Assembly (NCBI RefSeq): GCF_002885975.1
Contig: NZ_POSP01000003.1
Location: 2,418,001-2,482,000 of the forward strand
DNA from: Paucibacter aquatile
GTDB lineage: Bacteria > Pseudomonadota > Gammaproteobacteria > Burkholderiales > Burkholderiaceae_C
Length of the DNA: 64,000 bases
Reading direction: 5' to 3'
Shown: piece by piece, positions 34,359 to 44,798 of the stretch
Position numbering within the stretch: position 1 is the first letter of the stretch
Layout of the letters: every line of letters begins with the position of its first letter
Made by a program: the position numbers and the translations under genes
Notes under the pieces: generated by a model
Told to the model about the DNA's origin: nothing
What the model saw: the letters and a program-made list of their open reading frames with translations, nothing else
Databases searched by the model: none

Positions 34359-37300
34359 ATGTTCAAGTGGGTCAACAATCTCCAGAGAGGTCAATCGGCC
34401 GATCTCCCCGAGGGCGTTTCATCAGCTTGGGCTGAGCGCCTTGAAGAGGTGCTGAAGCAATTGGGTGGAGACCTGTCCGGTCAAACGCTTCGCTTCGTTC
34501 TGCATGGCGAACCGCTTGCCGTGCTGCAGGCGCTCAAGTCAAGCGACAAGTCCAGTCAGCAGCTGGGGTTGACGAGTTACGGCGGCATCACGCCCAACAA
34601 GGTCTTCGATCTGTACGAACACTTCGAGCAGATTCCGCCGGCCGTTGGATTGCGATGGGCACGCGTGTTGGACGCAGCCTTGGATAGCACCCTCGGTCGC
34701 TGTCAGATGACGTTCGAGCAGGGCGTCCGCTGGCCTGAACTGCTGCTGATGCACAGCAGCGGACAAGGGCTCAACGTTTATGGCGGCACGCGTGCCAAGG
34801 CACGGGGGCTGACTGCAGCCAGCTTGGAGGCGCTGTGCATAGAGGACGGCCTCTCGCCCGCTGCATGGCTGCTGCCTGCATTCCAGATAGCCGGCAGCAC
34901 GGGGTACTTTGCCGATCAACGGCCCTTGATGCTGACTGACTTGGCGGACTATCCGGAGGCCCTGCTGCGCCATGCTGCGGCGATCGCCCCCCTGCTTCTA
35001 TCAGCCAACGTAAACGGAAGAGTGCATGGGCTCAAGATGCTCGAGCCGGCGCCTGTTGCCATGCTGGACCTGTGCTCGGCCCAGATCGCCGAGCTCGCCG
35101 CCAGCACCAGCAAGCAGGTCCGTGCGGCGGCTGAGCCGCTGCTGGCTCGCACCGGCGTACCGCTCATCGAGGCGCTCAAGCAGCTGGCGGTGACCAGCAA
35201 GCCCGAAACACGCCTGCAGGCGCTTCGAGTGCTCTCGACCCTGGCAGCGAAGCGCGAGGATGCCGCCTTGCTGTCATTCACGCGCGATACCGCTGCGGCC
35301 GACAAGGCGCCGGCCGTACAGGCCCTGATCACGGAATGGGCGCAGAACGATGCGACGCCCACTGAGGTCAGCTACGACTACACCGTGCCCGTCATCGACT
35401 GGCGCGCTGAAGTCAATGTCATTGCGCCGGAGGTCCAGAATGGGTTGTGGGCCGAAGCCAATGCCGCCATCGAAAAGGCCAATGCGCAGGCGCGCGAACA
35501 TCACGCCCGCGGCAAGGCACAGGGCTACAACTGGCCCCTGCACGTCGACGAACCGTTCAAGGCCTCGGATGCTGAAGTACTGGAACGGCATCTCGCCCAG
35601 GATGGCCCGGTAACTGAAATGGCCACTGTTCCAGCGTTCGACCACAAGGTGCAGCGCTTCATCGGGCCGCTGCTGATCAAGCTGGCAGAGGCTGGCCACT
35701 TCACACCCGTGTCGCTGATCAAGACGCTGCGGGTGCTCCGCCTGATCGAACCTCAGGAGGGGGGCCACTCGCATCTCCTGATCGCCTGCGTGAACGGCCT
35801 GCACCGCGCAAGCGGGCGCCCCACGCTGCTGGAGCTGTCTCAGGTGCTCGAGGCTCACGGCTTCGGTGCTGAGCGCCTGCTGCGCACCTATTGCTCGCGC
35901 TGGGGTCAATCGCTGGCCGACAACTGGCCGGACACCGACGTCTGGCCCTTCATGGCCCATCACCAGGAACTGGTCATTCGGTTGCTCAGCGAAAACACGT
36001 CCAACGACTGGTACTTCTCGCGAGCCGCACTTTTCAAGGCCATCTCCTCGCTGCCGGTCCCACCTTCAACGCTGGTCAACACCTTGTTCGATCTCGCGTT
36101 GGGGTCGGCGAAGCTTGATCGCGCGCTTGCGCAGGAGGCACTCAATAGCCAGCCTGACAAGGAGACACGGATTGCGACCGCGCTGCAAAGCAGCAAGTCG
36201 GAAGTTCGTTTGCTGGCCGCGCAATGGCTCGGCCGGCTGCGTCACGAACCAGCGGTTGCAGCGCTCGAGAACGCCGTGCGCAAAGAGAAAAACGACCTCG
36301 CCAAGGGCGCCATGCTTGATGCGCTGCAACTGCTGGGGCGCCCGGTCGAGGCCTACCTGGACCGGGAGACACTGGCCAAGGACGCAGCCAAGTTCGTGGC
36401 CAAGGGTCTGCCCAAGGATCTGGATTGGTTTCCCTGGGCGGCACTGCCCGCTGTCCATTGGTCAGACACGCAAGCGGCCGTGGCGCCAGAGCTATTGCAG
36501 TGGCTGCTGGCCCAAGCCTGCAAGCAGAAGAGCCCTGAACCCAATGCGGTGATGCGCAAACTGTGCGGCCTGATGGTGCCACGCGACCGAGAAGCGCTGG
36601 GGCAATTCGTGCTCGAGACCTGGCTGGCTGAAGATGTGCGGCCGGGTACGCAGGAGGAGGCGCTCCAGCGTGCAAGAGGCCTGGCGCAGCAACACTGGAA
36701 CAGCATCCAGGCGTACCCGCAGTACTACCAGGGCGACCCCATGGCACAGATGAGCGTCGACGAGATTGCCGCGCAATTCCTACCAGGCTTCCTGCGCCAG
36801 CCACTGGCATCGGCGATCGGCAGCAAGGGCCTGCTCGCGGTAGCGGCGGCCTGCTGCGCCGAGCGCGCCGCGCCGCCGGTGCAGCGCTACCTGAAGGAGT
36901 GGTACGGCACCCGCGCAGCCCAGGGCAAGGCGCTGATTGCGATGCTTGCATGGATCGAACACCCCAGCGCGACGCAATTGATGCTGTCAGTCGGCAGCCG
37001 ATTCCGTACCAAGAGCTTCCAGGAAGAAGCGACCAAGCAGGCCGAGGCCCTGGCCGAGCGCAAGGGGTGGACCCTCGCCGAGCTCGCCGACCGGACCATT
37101 CCCTCCGCCGGCTTCGACGAGACCGGCACGCTGACGTTGAGCTACGGCCCGCGCGAGTTCTCGGTCAAGTTGCTGCCGGACTTCAGGGTCGAGCTCTTCA
37201 ACCCCGACGGCAAGAAGATCACAGCTCTGCCCGAGCCCCGCCAGGAGGATGACGCCGCTCTGGCCAAGGATGCGAAAAAGACGCTGAGTGCCGCGAAGAA

Positions 37301-38060
37301 GGAGCTCAAGAGCATCGTTGACCTACAGACCGACCGCCTCTACGAAGCCCTGTGCACCGCCCGCGACTGGCCGGCAGCCGACTGGCGCGACTACCTGCTG
37401 CAGCATCCCGTGCTACGCCACATCGTGCAGCGCCTGGTCTGGATCGAGACGCTGGAAGACGGCTGCACCCAAGTCTTCCGCCCGCTGGACGACGGCAGCC
37501 TGACCGACGTCAACGACGACCCGGTCGAGCTGCGCGACGACGCGCGCGTGCGGCTCGCGCACGACTCCCTACTGGCGACCGACACGGTCGCCGCCTGGCA
37601 GCAGCACTTGGCTGACTACGCGGTCAAGCCATTGTTCCAACAGTTCGGCAAGGGCGGCTATGCGCTGCCGGCCGACCAGTCCGGCGCTCAGCAGGTGCTC
37701 GACTTCCGTGGTCACCTGATCGAGGCATTTGCGCTGCGTGGCCGCGCGACCAAGCTCGGCTACTCGCGCGGCAGCACCGAGGACGGTGGCTGGTTCTTCA
37801 CCTACGAGAAGCGCTTCCCGACCCTCGGTCTGCAGGCCGTCATTGAGTTCAGCGGCAACGGCCTGCCGGAGGAGAACCGCACGGTGGCCCTGCATCATCT
37901 GTCCTTCGCAGCCACGGGCAGTGACCGCTGGTCGCGCGCCGCCCAAGGGCTGGGCAAGGTGCCCCAGGTGCTGCTGTCCGAGTGCTACGACGACCTGCGC
38001 CAGATCGCTGCCGAAGGCTCGGGCTTCGACCCCGAGTGGGAGAAGAAGAGTGCCTACTGA
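34359..38060 (+). CDS. DUF4132 protein with HEAT-like repeats (YehI/MolR-like)
   Basis: This 1,233-residue protein has a central region of alpha-helical HEAT-like repeats (for example AAAEPLLARTGVPLIEALKQL; ETRIATALQSSKSEVRLLAAQWLGRL). The C-terminal DUF4132 domain (about 850-1,230) includes FDETGTLTLSYGPREF, KKELKSIVDLQTDRLYEAL and LHHLSFAATGSDRWSRA. E. coli YehI/MolR share this architecture. The ATG with GGGAGG 8 nt upstream is chosen over an upstream TTG. It is the first gene of a five-gene overlapping operon in the order of E. coli yehI-yehL-yehM-yehP-yehQ. The role is unknown; the HEAT scaffold probably binds the ATPase or its target. Confidence 0.82.
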   Translation: MFKWVNNLQRGQSADLPEGVSSAWAERLEEVLKQLGGDLSGQTLRFVLHGEPLAVLQALKSSDKSSQQLGLTSYGGITPNKVFDLYEHFEQIPPAVGLRWARVLDAALDSTLGRCQMTFEQGVRWPELLLMHSSGQGLNVYGGTRAKARGLTAASLEALCIEDGLSPAAWLLPAFQIAGSTGYFADQRPLMLTDLADYPEALLRHAAAIAPLLLSANVNGRVHGLKMLEPAPVAMLDLCSAQIAELAASTSKQVRAAAEPLLARTGVPLIEALKQLAVTSKPETRLQALRVLSTLAAKREDAALLSFTRDTAAADKAPAVQALITEWAQNDATPTEVSYDYTVPVIDWRAEVNVIAPEVQNGLWAEANAAIEKANAQAREHHARGKAQGYNWPLHVDEPFKASDAEVLERHLAQDGPVTEMATVPAFDHKVQRFIGPLLIKLAEAGHFTPVSLIKTLRVLRLIEPQEGGHSHLLIACVNGLHRASGRPTLLELSQVLEAHGFGAERLLRTYCSRWGQSLADNWPDTDVWPFMAHHQELVIRLLSENTSNDWYFSRAALFKAISSLPVPPSTLVNTLFDLALGSAKLDRALAQEALNSQPDKETRIATALQSSKSEVRLLAAQWLGRLRHEPAVAALENAVRKEKNDLAKGAMLDALQLLGRPVEAYLDRETLAKDAAKFVAKGLPKDLDWFPWAALPAVHWSDTQAAVAPELLQWLLAQACKQKSPEPNAVMRKLCGLMVPRDREALGQFVLETWLAEDVRPGTQEEALQRARGLAQQHWNSIQAYPQYYQGDPMAQMSVDEIAAQFLPGFLRQPLASAIGSKGLLAVAAACCAERAAPPVQRYLKEWYGTRAAQGKALIAMLAWIEHPSATQLMLSVGSRFRTKSFQEEATKQAEALAERKGWTLAELADRTIPSAGFDETGTLTLSYGPREFSVKLLPDFRVELFNPDGKKITALPEPRQEDDAALAKDAKKTLSAAKKELKSIVDLQTDRLYEALCTARDWPAADWRDYLLQHPVLRHIVQRLVWIETLEDGCTQVFRPLDDGSLTDVNDDPVELRDDARVRLAHDSLLATDTVAAWQQHLADYAVKPLFQQFGKGGYALPADQSGAQQVLDFRGHLIEAFALRGRATKLGYSRGSTEDGGWFFTYEKRFPTLGLQAVIEFSGNGLPEENRTVALHHLSFAATGSDRWSRAAQGLGKVPQVLLSECYDDLRQIAAEGSGFDPEWEKKSAY

Positions 38061-39153
38061 AGCCATCCTGCGGGAGCCCGCCGAGCGGGTGCATGCCGAG
38101 GAACTTGCCCGCCTCGCCGAGAAGGACGACGCCCCCCGCCCGGCCGGCTGGCAGCTCTCGCCGCGCGCCGTGCGGCGCTTCGTGCTGGGCGACGACAAGC
38201 TCGGCATCATTCGCAAGTTCTACGGTGACGATGCACTGATCGACCGCTGCATCGTCACGCTGATGAGCGACCGCGGCCTGCTGCTCGTCGGCGAGCCGGG
38301 CACGGCCAAGTCGATGCTGTCGGAGCTGCTCGCGGCGGCCGTCTCGGGGCGCTCCACTTGCAGCATCCAGGGCACGGCCGGCACGACCGAGGACCAGATC
38401 AAGTACGGCTGGAACTACGCGCTGCTGCTGGCCGAAGGCCCCACGCCGCGTGCGCTGGTGAGCGGCCCGATGGTGCAGGCGCTGCGAGCCGGCTGGCTGT
38501 GCCGCTTCGAGGAAGTGACCCGGGTGCAGCCCGAGATCCAGGACAGCCTGATCAGCCTGCTGTCCGACAAGCTGCTCCACATCCCCGAACTCAGCGGCCC
38601 AGAGTCCACCGTCTTCGCCGCCCGAGGCTTCAACGTGCTGGCCACGGCCAATATTCGCGACCGCGGCGTGCACGAGATGTCCAGCGCGCTCAAGCGCCGC
38701 TTCAACTTCGAGACCGTGCGCCCCATCAGCGACCGCAAGCTGGAGATTCAGCTCATCCGCGAGCGCACCGAGGCGCTGCTGAGGCATGCGCAGATCGAGG
38801 TTGAGTTCCGCCCGGATGTCGTCGAGCTGCTTGTCACCGCCTTCCACGACCTGCGCCACGGCGTGACGAGCGAGGGGGTGGTCGTCGAGAAGCCCACGGC
38901 CGTCATGTCGTCGGCTGAGGCCGTCTCCGTCGGCTATGCGGCCTGCCTGGACGCGCACTACTTCGGCAACGGCAGCGTCGGCGGCGAGCATGTGGCGCGC
39001 CAGCTCATCGGCACCGTGCTGAAGGACAACCCCGACGACGGCAAGAAGCTGCGGCACTACTTCGACGTCGTCGTGAAACAGCGCGCCCAGAAGCTGGTCG
39101 GGGCATCGCAGTGGAAGCGTGTGCTCGATGCCCGACGCGAGCTGGACCGCTGA
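38050..39153 (+). CDS. MoxR-type AAA+ ATPase (YehL-like)
   Basis: This 367-residue ATPase has Walker A GEPGTAKS (81-88), Walker B ending FEE (153-155), sensor-1 Asn201 in TANIRD and arginine fingers in LKRRFNF (216-217). MoxR ATPases act as chaperones or remodelers together with VWA-domain partners, which is exactly the operon content here. It uses a GTG start that overlaps the DUF4132 stop by 11 nt, with GGAGAAGA before it; no ATG fits. Nucleotide cycling is probably coupled to the VWA protein two genes downstream. Confidence 0.88.
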   Translation: MPTEAILREPAERVHAEELARLAEKDDAPRPAGWQLSPRAVRRFVLGDDKLGIIRKFYGDDALIDRCIVTLMSDRGLLLVGEPGTAKSMLSELLAAAVSGRSTCSIQGTAGTTEDQIKYGWNYALLLAEGPTPRALVSGPMVQALRAGWLCRFEEVTRVQPEIQDSLISLLSDKLLHIPELSGPESTVFAARGFNVLATANIRDRGVHEMSSALKRRFNFETVRPISDRKLEIQLIRERTEALLRHAQIEVEFRPDVVELLVTAFHDLRHGVTSEGVVVEKPTAVMSSAEAVSVGYAACLDAHYFGNGSVGGEHVARQLIGTVLKDNPDDGKKLRHYFDVVVKQRAQKLVGASQWKRVLDARRELDR

Positions 39154-41593
39154 CGCGCCCGACGCCGCCGCGCTGCGCGCGCTGGCCGCGCAACTGATGA
39201 CGCCGGAGCTGATCGTCTTCCCGGTGCGCCACCACAGCCCCGCCTGCGCCTGGCAGCTGCGGCAACTGCTGGCCGCCACGCCGGTGTCGGCTGTGCTGGT
39301 GGAAGGGCCGCGCAGCTTCACGCGGCTGATCCCGCAGCTCACGCACGCGCAGGCCCGCATGCCACTGGCGGTCTACGGCTACTGCGTGTTCAAGGCGCAG
39401 GGCGATCGGCCGGCGCGCCGCTATGCGGCCTACTACCCGTTCTGCGACCACTCACCCGAGCTGGTCGCATTGCGCCACGCGGCGGTGCACGGCCTGCCCG
39501 CCCGCTTCATCGACCTCGACGTCGCCGAGCAGGCGAGCCAGGACCCGCAAGACCTCGACGATGAGCTGGCCCGCACGGGGCTCGATGAACGGCATCTGCA
39601 GCGCAGCCAGTACCTGGGCCACCTCGCTCGCCGGCTCGGGTGCCGCGACCACGAGGAGCTCTGGGAGCACCTGTTCGAGGCGCCGGCGCTGACGCGCAGC
39701 CTGCCCGAGCACATGTCCGACCTCGTGGCCTACTGCCAGCTCTCGCGCAGCGAGCACACCGACGACGAACTGCGCGCCGACGGCACGCTCGCCCGCGAGG
39801 CCGAGATGGCCGCCGCGATCGGCGAGGCGCTGGCCGAGCGGGCCGCCGGCGCCGGCCCGGTGCTGGCGGTCGTGGGCGGTTTCCATGCGGTCGTACTGCC
39901 GGCGCTGGTGGCGGCCGGCACCCTGCGGCCGGTGGTGAAGACGGCGGCCATCGACGATCAGGCATCGGCCCTCATCCGCTATGGCCAGGAGCGGCTCGAC
40001 CGGCTCAACGGCTACGGCGCGGGCATGACCTCGCCTGCCTGGCACCAGGGCCTGTGGGAGCGCATGCTCCAGCGCGACAAGGCCGGCGTGGCGGTCGGCG
40101 CACGGCTGCGCCAAGAGCAGACGCTCGCGCTGCTGTTCGACATCGCCGCCGAGCTGCGCGAGAAGCACCGGCTGCCTCTGCCCATGCCCACGCTGGCCGC
40201 GGCCTACGAGCAGGCCCTGCGCCTGGCTGCGCTGCGTGGGCGCGACGCGCCCTTGCGCGAGGACCTGCTGGACGCCGTGACCAGCTGCTTTGTCAAGGGC
40301 GAGCTGGACGCCGAAGGCGCGCTGGTGTTGGCCGTCACGCGCCGCCGCCTGGGCGGGCAGGCGGTCGGCCAAGTACCGCCCGGCACCGACAGGCCGCCGC
40401 TGCTGCGCGACTTCGAAGCCCGAGCCCGCCGCCAGCGCTTGAAGATCGACGACCCCCAGCCGCGCCGGCTCGTGCTGGACCTCTACCGCCGCCCGGACCA
40501 TCGCCTCACCAGCCGCCTGCTGCACGGCGTGAGCCTGCTGGGCGTGCCGCTGGCCACGCGCGTGGCCGGGCCGGACTTCGTCAACCGCCTGGGCCTGGGC
40601 AAGCTGCAGGAGCAGTGGGAGTACAGCTACTCGGCCAGCACCGAAGCCGCCCTCGTCGAAGCTTCGGTCTACGGCACGACGCTGCCGCTGGCCGTGGCGC
40701 AGCGCTTCGAGGCGCGGCTGCAGCGCCTCGTCGACGGTGAGGAACCGCGCGATGCCGGGGCGGCCGCGGCCTTGCTGGTGCAGGCCTGCGTGCTGGGCCT
40801 GCACGACCACGTTCGGCGCGTCATGGCAACGCTGGTGCAGGTCGTTGCGGAGGACGCGACCTTCGAGTCCGTCGCCACGGCCTGCGGCGTGCTGGGGCTG
40901 CTCTGGGAGTCGCGCGAGCCGCTGGAGGCCCGCGCCCTGACCGAGGTGCCGGCGCTGCTGCAGTCGAGCTACCAGCGTGCCCTGTTCCTCGGCCGCAGCC
41001 TGCAGGGCGCGGCGGGCGACGGCAGCGGGCTCATCGAGGCGATGTCGCGGCTGCGCGAACTGCTGACCAGTGCGGCCGGCGAGACGCTGGACGCCAGCCT
41101 CTTCTGGGACCTGCTCGACCACCTGCAGTCGCACCACGACCTCGCCCTCATCCGCGGTGCGGCCGCCGGCCTACGGCATGGGGGCGGGCGGCTCGACGAC
41201 ACCGCGCTGCAGGCGCTGCTGGCGGGGCATCTGCAGGGCGGCGTCACGCCGGCCGAGGCCGTGGCCTTCCTGCGCGGCCTCCTCAGCACGGCGCGCGAGG
41301 CGGCCTGGCAGCAGCCGCGCCTGCTCGACACCCTCGACGCCCGCCTGCGCGAATGGGACGAGTCGGCCTTCGTCGCCGTGCTGCCCGAGCTGCGGCTGGC
41401 CTTCGCCGAGATGACGCCGAAGGAAACCGATCGCATCGCGCAGGCAGTGGCCGGCCTGCACGGCCAGGGCGACCTCGGCCGCCTGGTTCGCCATGACCTC
41501 GATGCCGCCGAGGTGCAGGCCCACCTGGCCCGCTCGGCGCAGCTGCTCGAGCGCCTGCGGGCCGACGGGCTGGAAGGATGGCTGCAGGCATGA
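39128..41593 (+). CDS. DUF5682 family protein (YehM-like)
   Basis: This 821-residue protein has an N-terminal FPVRHHSPACAWQLRQLL followed by LVEGPRSF, the DUF5682 signature. A TraB/PrgY-like helical body includes AVVGGFHAVVLPAL, and the C-terminal half is Leu/Ala-rich and helical. The ATG lies 26 nt inside the MoxR gene, indicating tight coupling. The DUF5682-MoxR-VWA association is widespread and fits a multi-component ATPase system, but the biochemical role is unknown. Confidence 0.82.
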   Translation: MPDASWTADAPDAAALRALAAQLMTPELIVFPVRHHSPACAWQLRQLLAATPVSAVLVEGPRSFTRLIPQLTHAQARMPLAVYGYCVFKAQGDRPARRYAAYYPFCDHSPELVALRHAAVHGLPARFIDLDVAEQASQDPQDLDDELARTGLDERHLQRSQYLGHLARRLGCRDHEELWEHLFEAPALTRSLPEHMSDLVAYCQLSRSEHTDDELRADGTLAREAEMAAAIGEALAERAAGAGPVLAVVGGFHAVVLPALVAAGTLRPVVKTAAIDDQASALIRYGQERLDRLNGYGAGMTSPAWHQGLWERMLQRDKAGVAVGARLRQEQTLALLFDIAAELREKHRLPLPMPTLAAAYEQALRLAALRGRDAPLREDLLDAVTSCFVKGELDAEGALVLAVTRRRLGGQAVGQVPPGTDRPPLLRDFEARARRQRLKIDDPQPRRLVLDLYRRPDHRLTSRLLHGVSLLGVPLATRVAGPDFVNRLGLGKLQEQWEYSYSASTEAALVEASVYGTTLPLAVAQRFEARLQRLVDGEEPRDAGAAAALLVQACVLGLHDHVRRVMATLVQVVAEDATFESVATACGVLGLLWESREPLEARALTEVPALLQSSYQRALFLGRSLQGAAGDGSGLIEAMSRLRELLTSAAGETLDASLFWDLLDHLQSHHDLALIRGAAAGLRHGGGRLDDTALQALLAGHLQGGVTPAEAVAFLRGLLSTAREAAWQQPRLLDTLDARLREWDESAFVAVLPELRLAFAEMTPKETDRIAQAVAGLHGQGDLGRLVRHDLDAAEVQAHLARSAQLLERLRADGLEGWLQA

Positions 41594-42711
41594 GCACCTT
41601 GAACCGCTGGCGCCTCGTGCTCGGTCGGTATGCCGAGCAGCCCCTGAGCCCACAGGGCCTGCAGGGTCAGGACAAGCGCCGCGACCAGGCGCTGGACCAG
41701 CTCTACGGCCGCGAGTACCAGGGCCGCGGCCTGCGCGAGGACCGCGAGCGCAGACCCGGTTCGCTCGACGCCTCGCAGCCCAACCTCGTCACGTGGCTGG
41801 GCGAGGTGCGGGAGCTGTTCCCGCGGGACACGGTCGAGATCATCGAGAAGCATGCGCTGGACCGCTACGGTCTCACGCAACTCGTCACCGACCCGCAGAC
41901 GCTCGAGCGCCTGGAGCCCAACCAGCAGCTGCTGCGCACGCTGCTCACGCTGCGCGGGCACCTGCATGGCGACGTGCTGCATCTGGCCAAGCGCATCATT
42001 CGCCAGGTGGTGGAGGAGCTGCGGCGCCAGCTCGAAGCCGAAGTCCGCCAAGCGCTGTCGGGACGGCTGAACCGCCACCGCCACTCGCCGATGGCCGTGA
42101 CGCAGAACTTCGACGCGCGCGGCACCGTGCGCGCCAACCTCAAGCACTACGACGCCGAGCGCGCACGCCTCGTCGTCGAGCAGATCAAGTTCTTCAAACG
42201 CAACAGCCGCCGCCTGCCCTGGGACATCATCCTGTGCGTCGACCAGAGCGGCAGCATGGTCGACTCCGTCATCCACAGCGCGGTGATGGCCGGCATCTTC
42301 GCAGCGCTGCCGGCCTTCCGCGTGAAGCTGGTGCTGTTCGACACCAGCATCGTCGACCTCAGCGAGCATGTCGACGACCCCGTCGAGGTGCTGATGCAGG
42401 CCCAGCTCGGCGGTGGCACCGACATCGGCAAGGCGGTGCGCTACTGCAGCCAGCTCGTGGAGGTGCCGCACCGCACGGTGCTCGTGCTCGTCACCGACTT
42501 CTGCGAAGGCGCGGCGCCGTCCGAGCTGGTGCGGGCCGTGCGCCAGCTGGCCGAGACGCGCGTGCGCATGCTGGGCCTGGCGGCGCTGGACGGCAACGCC
42601 CATCCCGTCTACGACCGGCAGATGGCCGAGCGCCTGGCGGCCTGCGGCATGGAGATCGCCGCGCTGACGCCGCAGCGGTTGGCGCAATGGCTGGTGAAGG
42701 TCATCTCATGA
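41590..42711 (+). CDS. VWA domain protein (YehP-like), MoxR partner
   Basis: This 373-residue protein has an N-terminal helical region (1-195). The C-terminal von Willebrand A domain has an intact MIDAS: DQSGS (Asp208, Ser210, Ser212), Thr267 in GGGTD and Asp293 in VTDF. Metal-dependent protein binding is therefore expected. It starts at an ATGA overlap with the DUF5682 gene and ends in an ATGA overlap with the SWIM gene. It is the predicted adaptor between the MoxR ATPase and its substrate. Confidence 0.88.
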   Translation: MSTLNRWRLVLGRYAEQPLSPQGLQGQDKRRDQALDQLYGREYQGRGLREDRERRPGSLDASQPNLVTWLGEVRELFPRDTVEIIEKHALDRYGLTQLVTDPQTLERLEPNQQLLRTLLTLRGHLHGDVLHLAKRIIRQVVEELRRQLEAEVRQALSGRLNRHRHSPMAVTQNFDARGTVRANLKHYDAERARLVVEQIKFFKRNSRRLPWDIILCVDQSGSMVDSVIHSAVMAGIFAALPAFRVKLVLFDTSIVDLSEHVDDPVEVLMQAQLGGGTDIGKAVRYCSQLVEVPHRTVLVLVTDFCEGAAPSELVRAVRQLAETRVRMLGLAALDGNAHPVYDRQMAERLAACGMEIAALTPQRLAQWLVKVIS

Positions 42712-44798
42712 GCGGCCTGCTCGCCCAGCTCCAGGAACAGCTCGCCCGCTTCGACGACGAGGGCTTTGCCGCGCTCGCCAACCGGGGCCTGCTGCGCCGC
42801 GCCCAGAAGGACCTGGAGCGGCTGGCGGTCGAGATCGCGCAGCAGAGCGACACCGAGGTGGTCGTCACGGTGGGCGAGCAGCGCATCCGCTTCGATGCGC
42901 GCGGCCCGGCGCAGGCGAGCTGCGACTGCCCGGCGACCGGCGTTTGCCAGCACATCCTGGCCGCCGCCATCGGCCTGAAGCAGCGGGCCGGCGAGGCGAG
43001 CGCGCCCGCTGCCGCGCCCGCCGAGGACCCGCTCGAGCTCCTGCGCGCGAGCCTGCTCGCCATCCCGACGGCCGAGCTCGTCATGCACGCGGGCAAGGCC
43101 GGATACCGCTGGGCCTGGCAGTACCTGCACGACCTCGGCGACCGCGGGGCGCTGCAGGTCACGGGCGACAAGCACCTCGTGCTGGCGCTGCAGCGCCCGC
43201 GGCTGACGCTGCGCTACATGGGCGGTGGCATGGCCAATCTGATCGCCGACGTCGAGCTGCCGCAGTTGGAGAAGTACCGCGTCGCGGCGGTGCTGGCTCT
43301 GCGCCGTGCACTCGGGCAGGACCTGGCGCCCCCCGAGCCCGCCGCTGCGCCGCGCACGCAGGCGCTCGACCTCGGGGCGGACCATCAGCTCGTCGGCAGC
43401 AGCGCGGCGGCGCTGGAGAACTCGCGGCAGCGCATGCGGGCGAGCGCGCGGCGGCTCTTCGGCGAGTCGATCGAGCTGGGTCTGGCGCATCTGTCGAGCG
43501 GCATGCACGAGCGCTACACCACGCTCGCTGTTTGGGCACAGGGGACCGATTACCCCCGCCTGGCGCTACAGCTGCGGCGCATTGCCGACCACATCGAGCT
43601 GCTGCTGGACCGCGCGGGCGGCGCGGACGAGCACCGGCTGCTGGATGAGATCACGCTGGCCAACGCCCTGGTCGACGCCCTGGAGGCGGCCGCCGCCAAG
43701 GGCCTGGCGCCGACGGAGCTGCTCGGCCGTGCGCGCACGCGCTACGACAAGACCGGGGCGATGGAGGTGCTGGGCCTCGGGGCCCGGCCGTGGCGCTCGG
43801 CCAGCGGCTATGTGGGCTTGACGATGCTCTTCTGGTCGCCGCGCGACGGCTTCATGTCCAGCACGGACGCCAGGCCGGAAGCGCTGCGCGGCTTCGACCC
43901 GATCGCCCGCTATAAAGCACCCGGCCCCTGGAGCGGGCTCGGTTCGCCGCAGCGCGCCACTGGTCAGCGCCTGTCGCTGATCGGCGCGCACCTCAACGAA
44001 GCCATGCGCCTATCGGCGCGCGACACCACCGTCGCCACGGTCCTGCACGCCGACGCGGCGGCCTGGTCCGCCAGCCGGCTCCAGCCCTGGACCCGCTGGG
44101 CCGACCTCATCGCCTCCCGTGAAGCGCAGTGCAGTCCGCTGTCGCGCCCGGCGCCGATGCAGGACTGGGTGTTCCTTCAACCCAGCCGCATTGGCCCCTA
44201 CCGCTTCGACGACTCGCGTCAGACGCTCGTCTGGCCGCTGTGGGACGCCGACGGCGCTGCGCTGATGGCCGAGCTGCGCTTCGATCGCTTTACCGAACAC
44301 GCGATGGAGCGCATCGAAGCGTTACCGGCCGGCGCAGTGACCGGCGACCTGATGGTGGTCGCGCAATTACAGCAGCTTGGGGACGCCGTGGTGGTTGAAC
44401 CTTTGAGCCTGATCCGCCCGCAAGAGACGGCGCCGGTTGACGCCCTTTTCTTCGACGCCAACCTTACCTCTGGCAGCCTGATCCCTCGATGGCGGCAGGC
44501 TTGGTCGGTACGCGGCGCTGCACCGGCACCCGTGGTGGCAGCGGTGACGGAGACAACAGCTCTTGCCGCGGTGCGGAGAGCCCTTCAACAACTCGCCGAG
44601 CGCGGCTTGCCCGCCGACAGTCCCGGCAACTGGCCGGCGCAACGGCAGCGGCTGCTCGACCAGGCAGAAGTTGCTGGCCTAACCGCATTCGCTGCCCTCA
44701 AACCAGTCGACCGCGGCGGCCACGCTCTGCTCCGGATGAACTATCTGCGGCTGACTTACGAGACCCTTTCGGGGCGCGTGGCTGACCCGCTGGAATGA
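42708..44798 (+). CDS. SWIM zinc-finger protein (YehQ-like)
   Basis: This 696-residue protein has the SWIM motif CDCPATGVCQH (CxCx6CxH, about residues 71-81), a zinc-binding fold able to contact DNA or protein. The remaining 600 residues are helical then mixed and match no domain I can name beyond the YehQ-type family. It is the last gene of the operon; the 3' region runs into the right end of element A after about 150 bp. Confidence 0.82.
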   Translation: MSGLLAQLQEQLARFDDEGFAALANRGLLRRAQKDLERLAVEIAQQSDTEVVVTVGEQRIRFDARGPAQASCDCPATGVCQHILAAAIGLKQRAGEASAPAAAPAEDPLELLRASLLAIPTAELVMHAGKAGYRWAWQYLHDLGDRGALQVTGDKHLVLALQRPRLTLRYMGGGMANLIADVELPQLEKYRVAAVLALRRALGQDLAPPEPAAAPRTQALDLGADHQLVGSSAAALENSRQRMRASARRLFGESIELGLAHLSSGMHERYTTLAVWAQGTDYPRLALQLRRIADHIELLLDRAGGADEHRLLDEITLANALVDALEAAAAKGLAPTELLGRARTRYDKTGAMEVLGLGARPWRSASGYVGLTMLFWSPRDGFMSSTDARPEALRGFDPIARYKAPGPWSGLGSPQRATGQRLSLIGAHLNEAMRLSARDTTVATVLHADAAAWSASRLQPWTRWADLIASREAQCSPLSRPAPMQDWVFLQPSRIGPYRFDDSRQTLVWPLWDADGAALMAELRFDRFTEHAMERIEALPAGAVTGDLMVVAQLQQLGDAVVVEPLSLIRPQETAPVDALFFDANLTSGSLIPRWRQAWSVRGAAPAPVVAAVTETTALAAVRRALQQLAERGLPADSPGNWPAQRQRLLDQAEVAGLTAFAALKPVDRGGHALLRMNYLRLTYETLSGRVADPLE

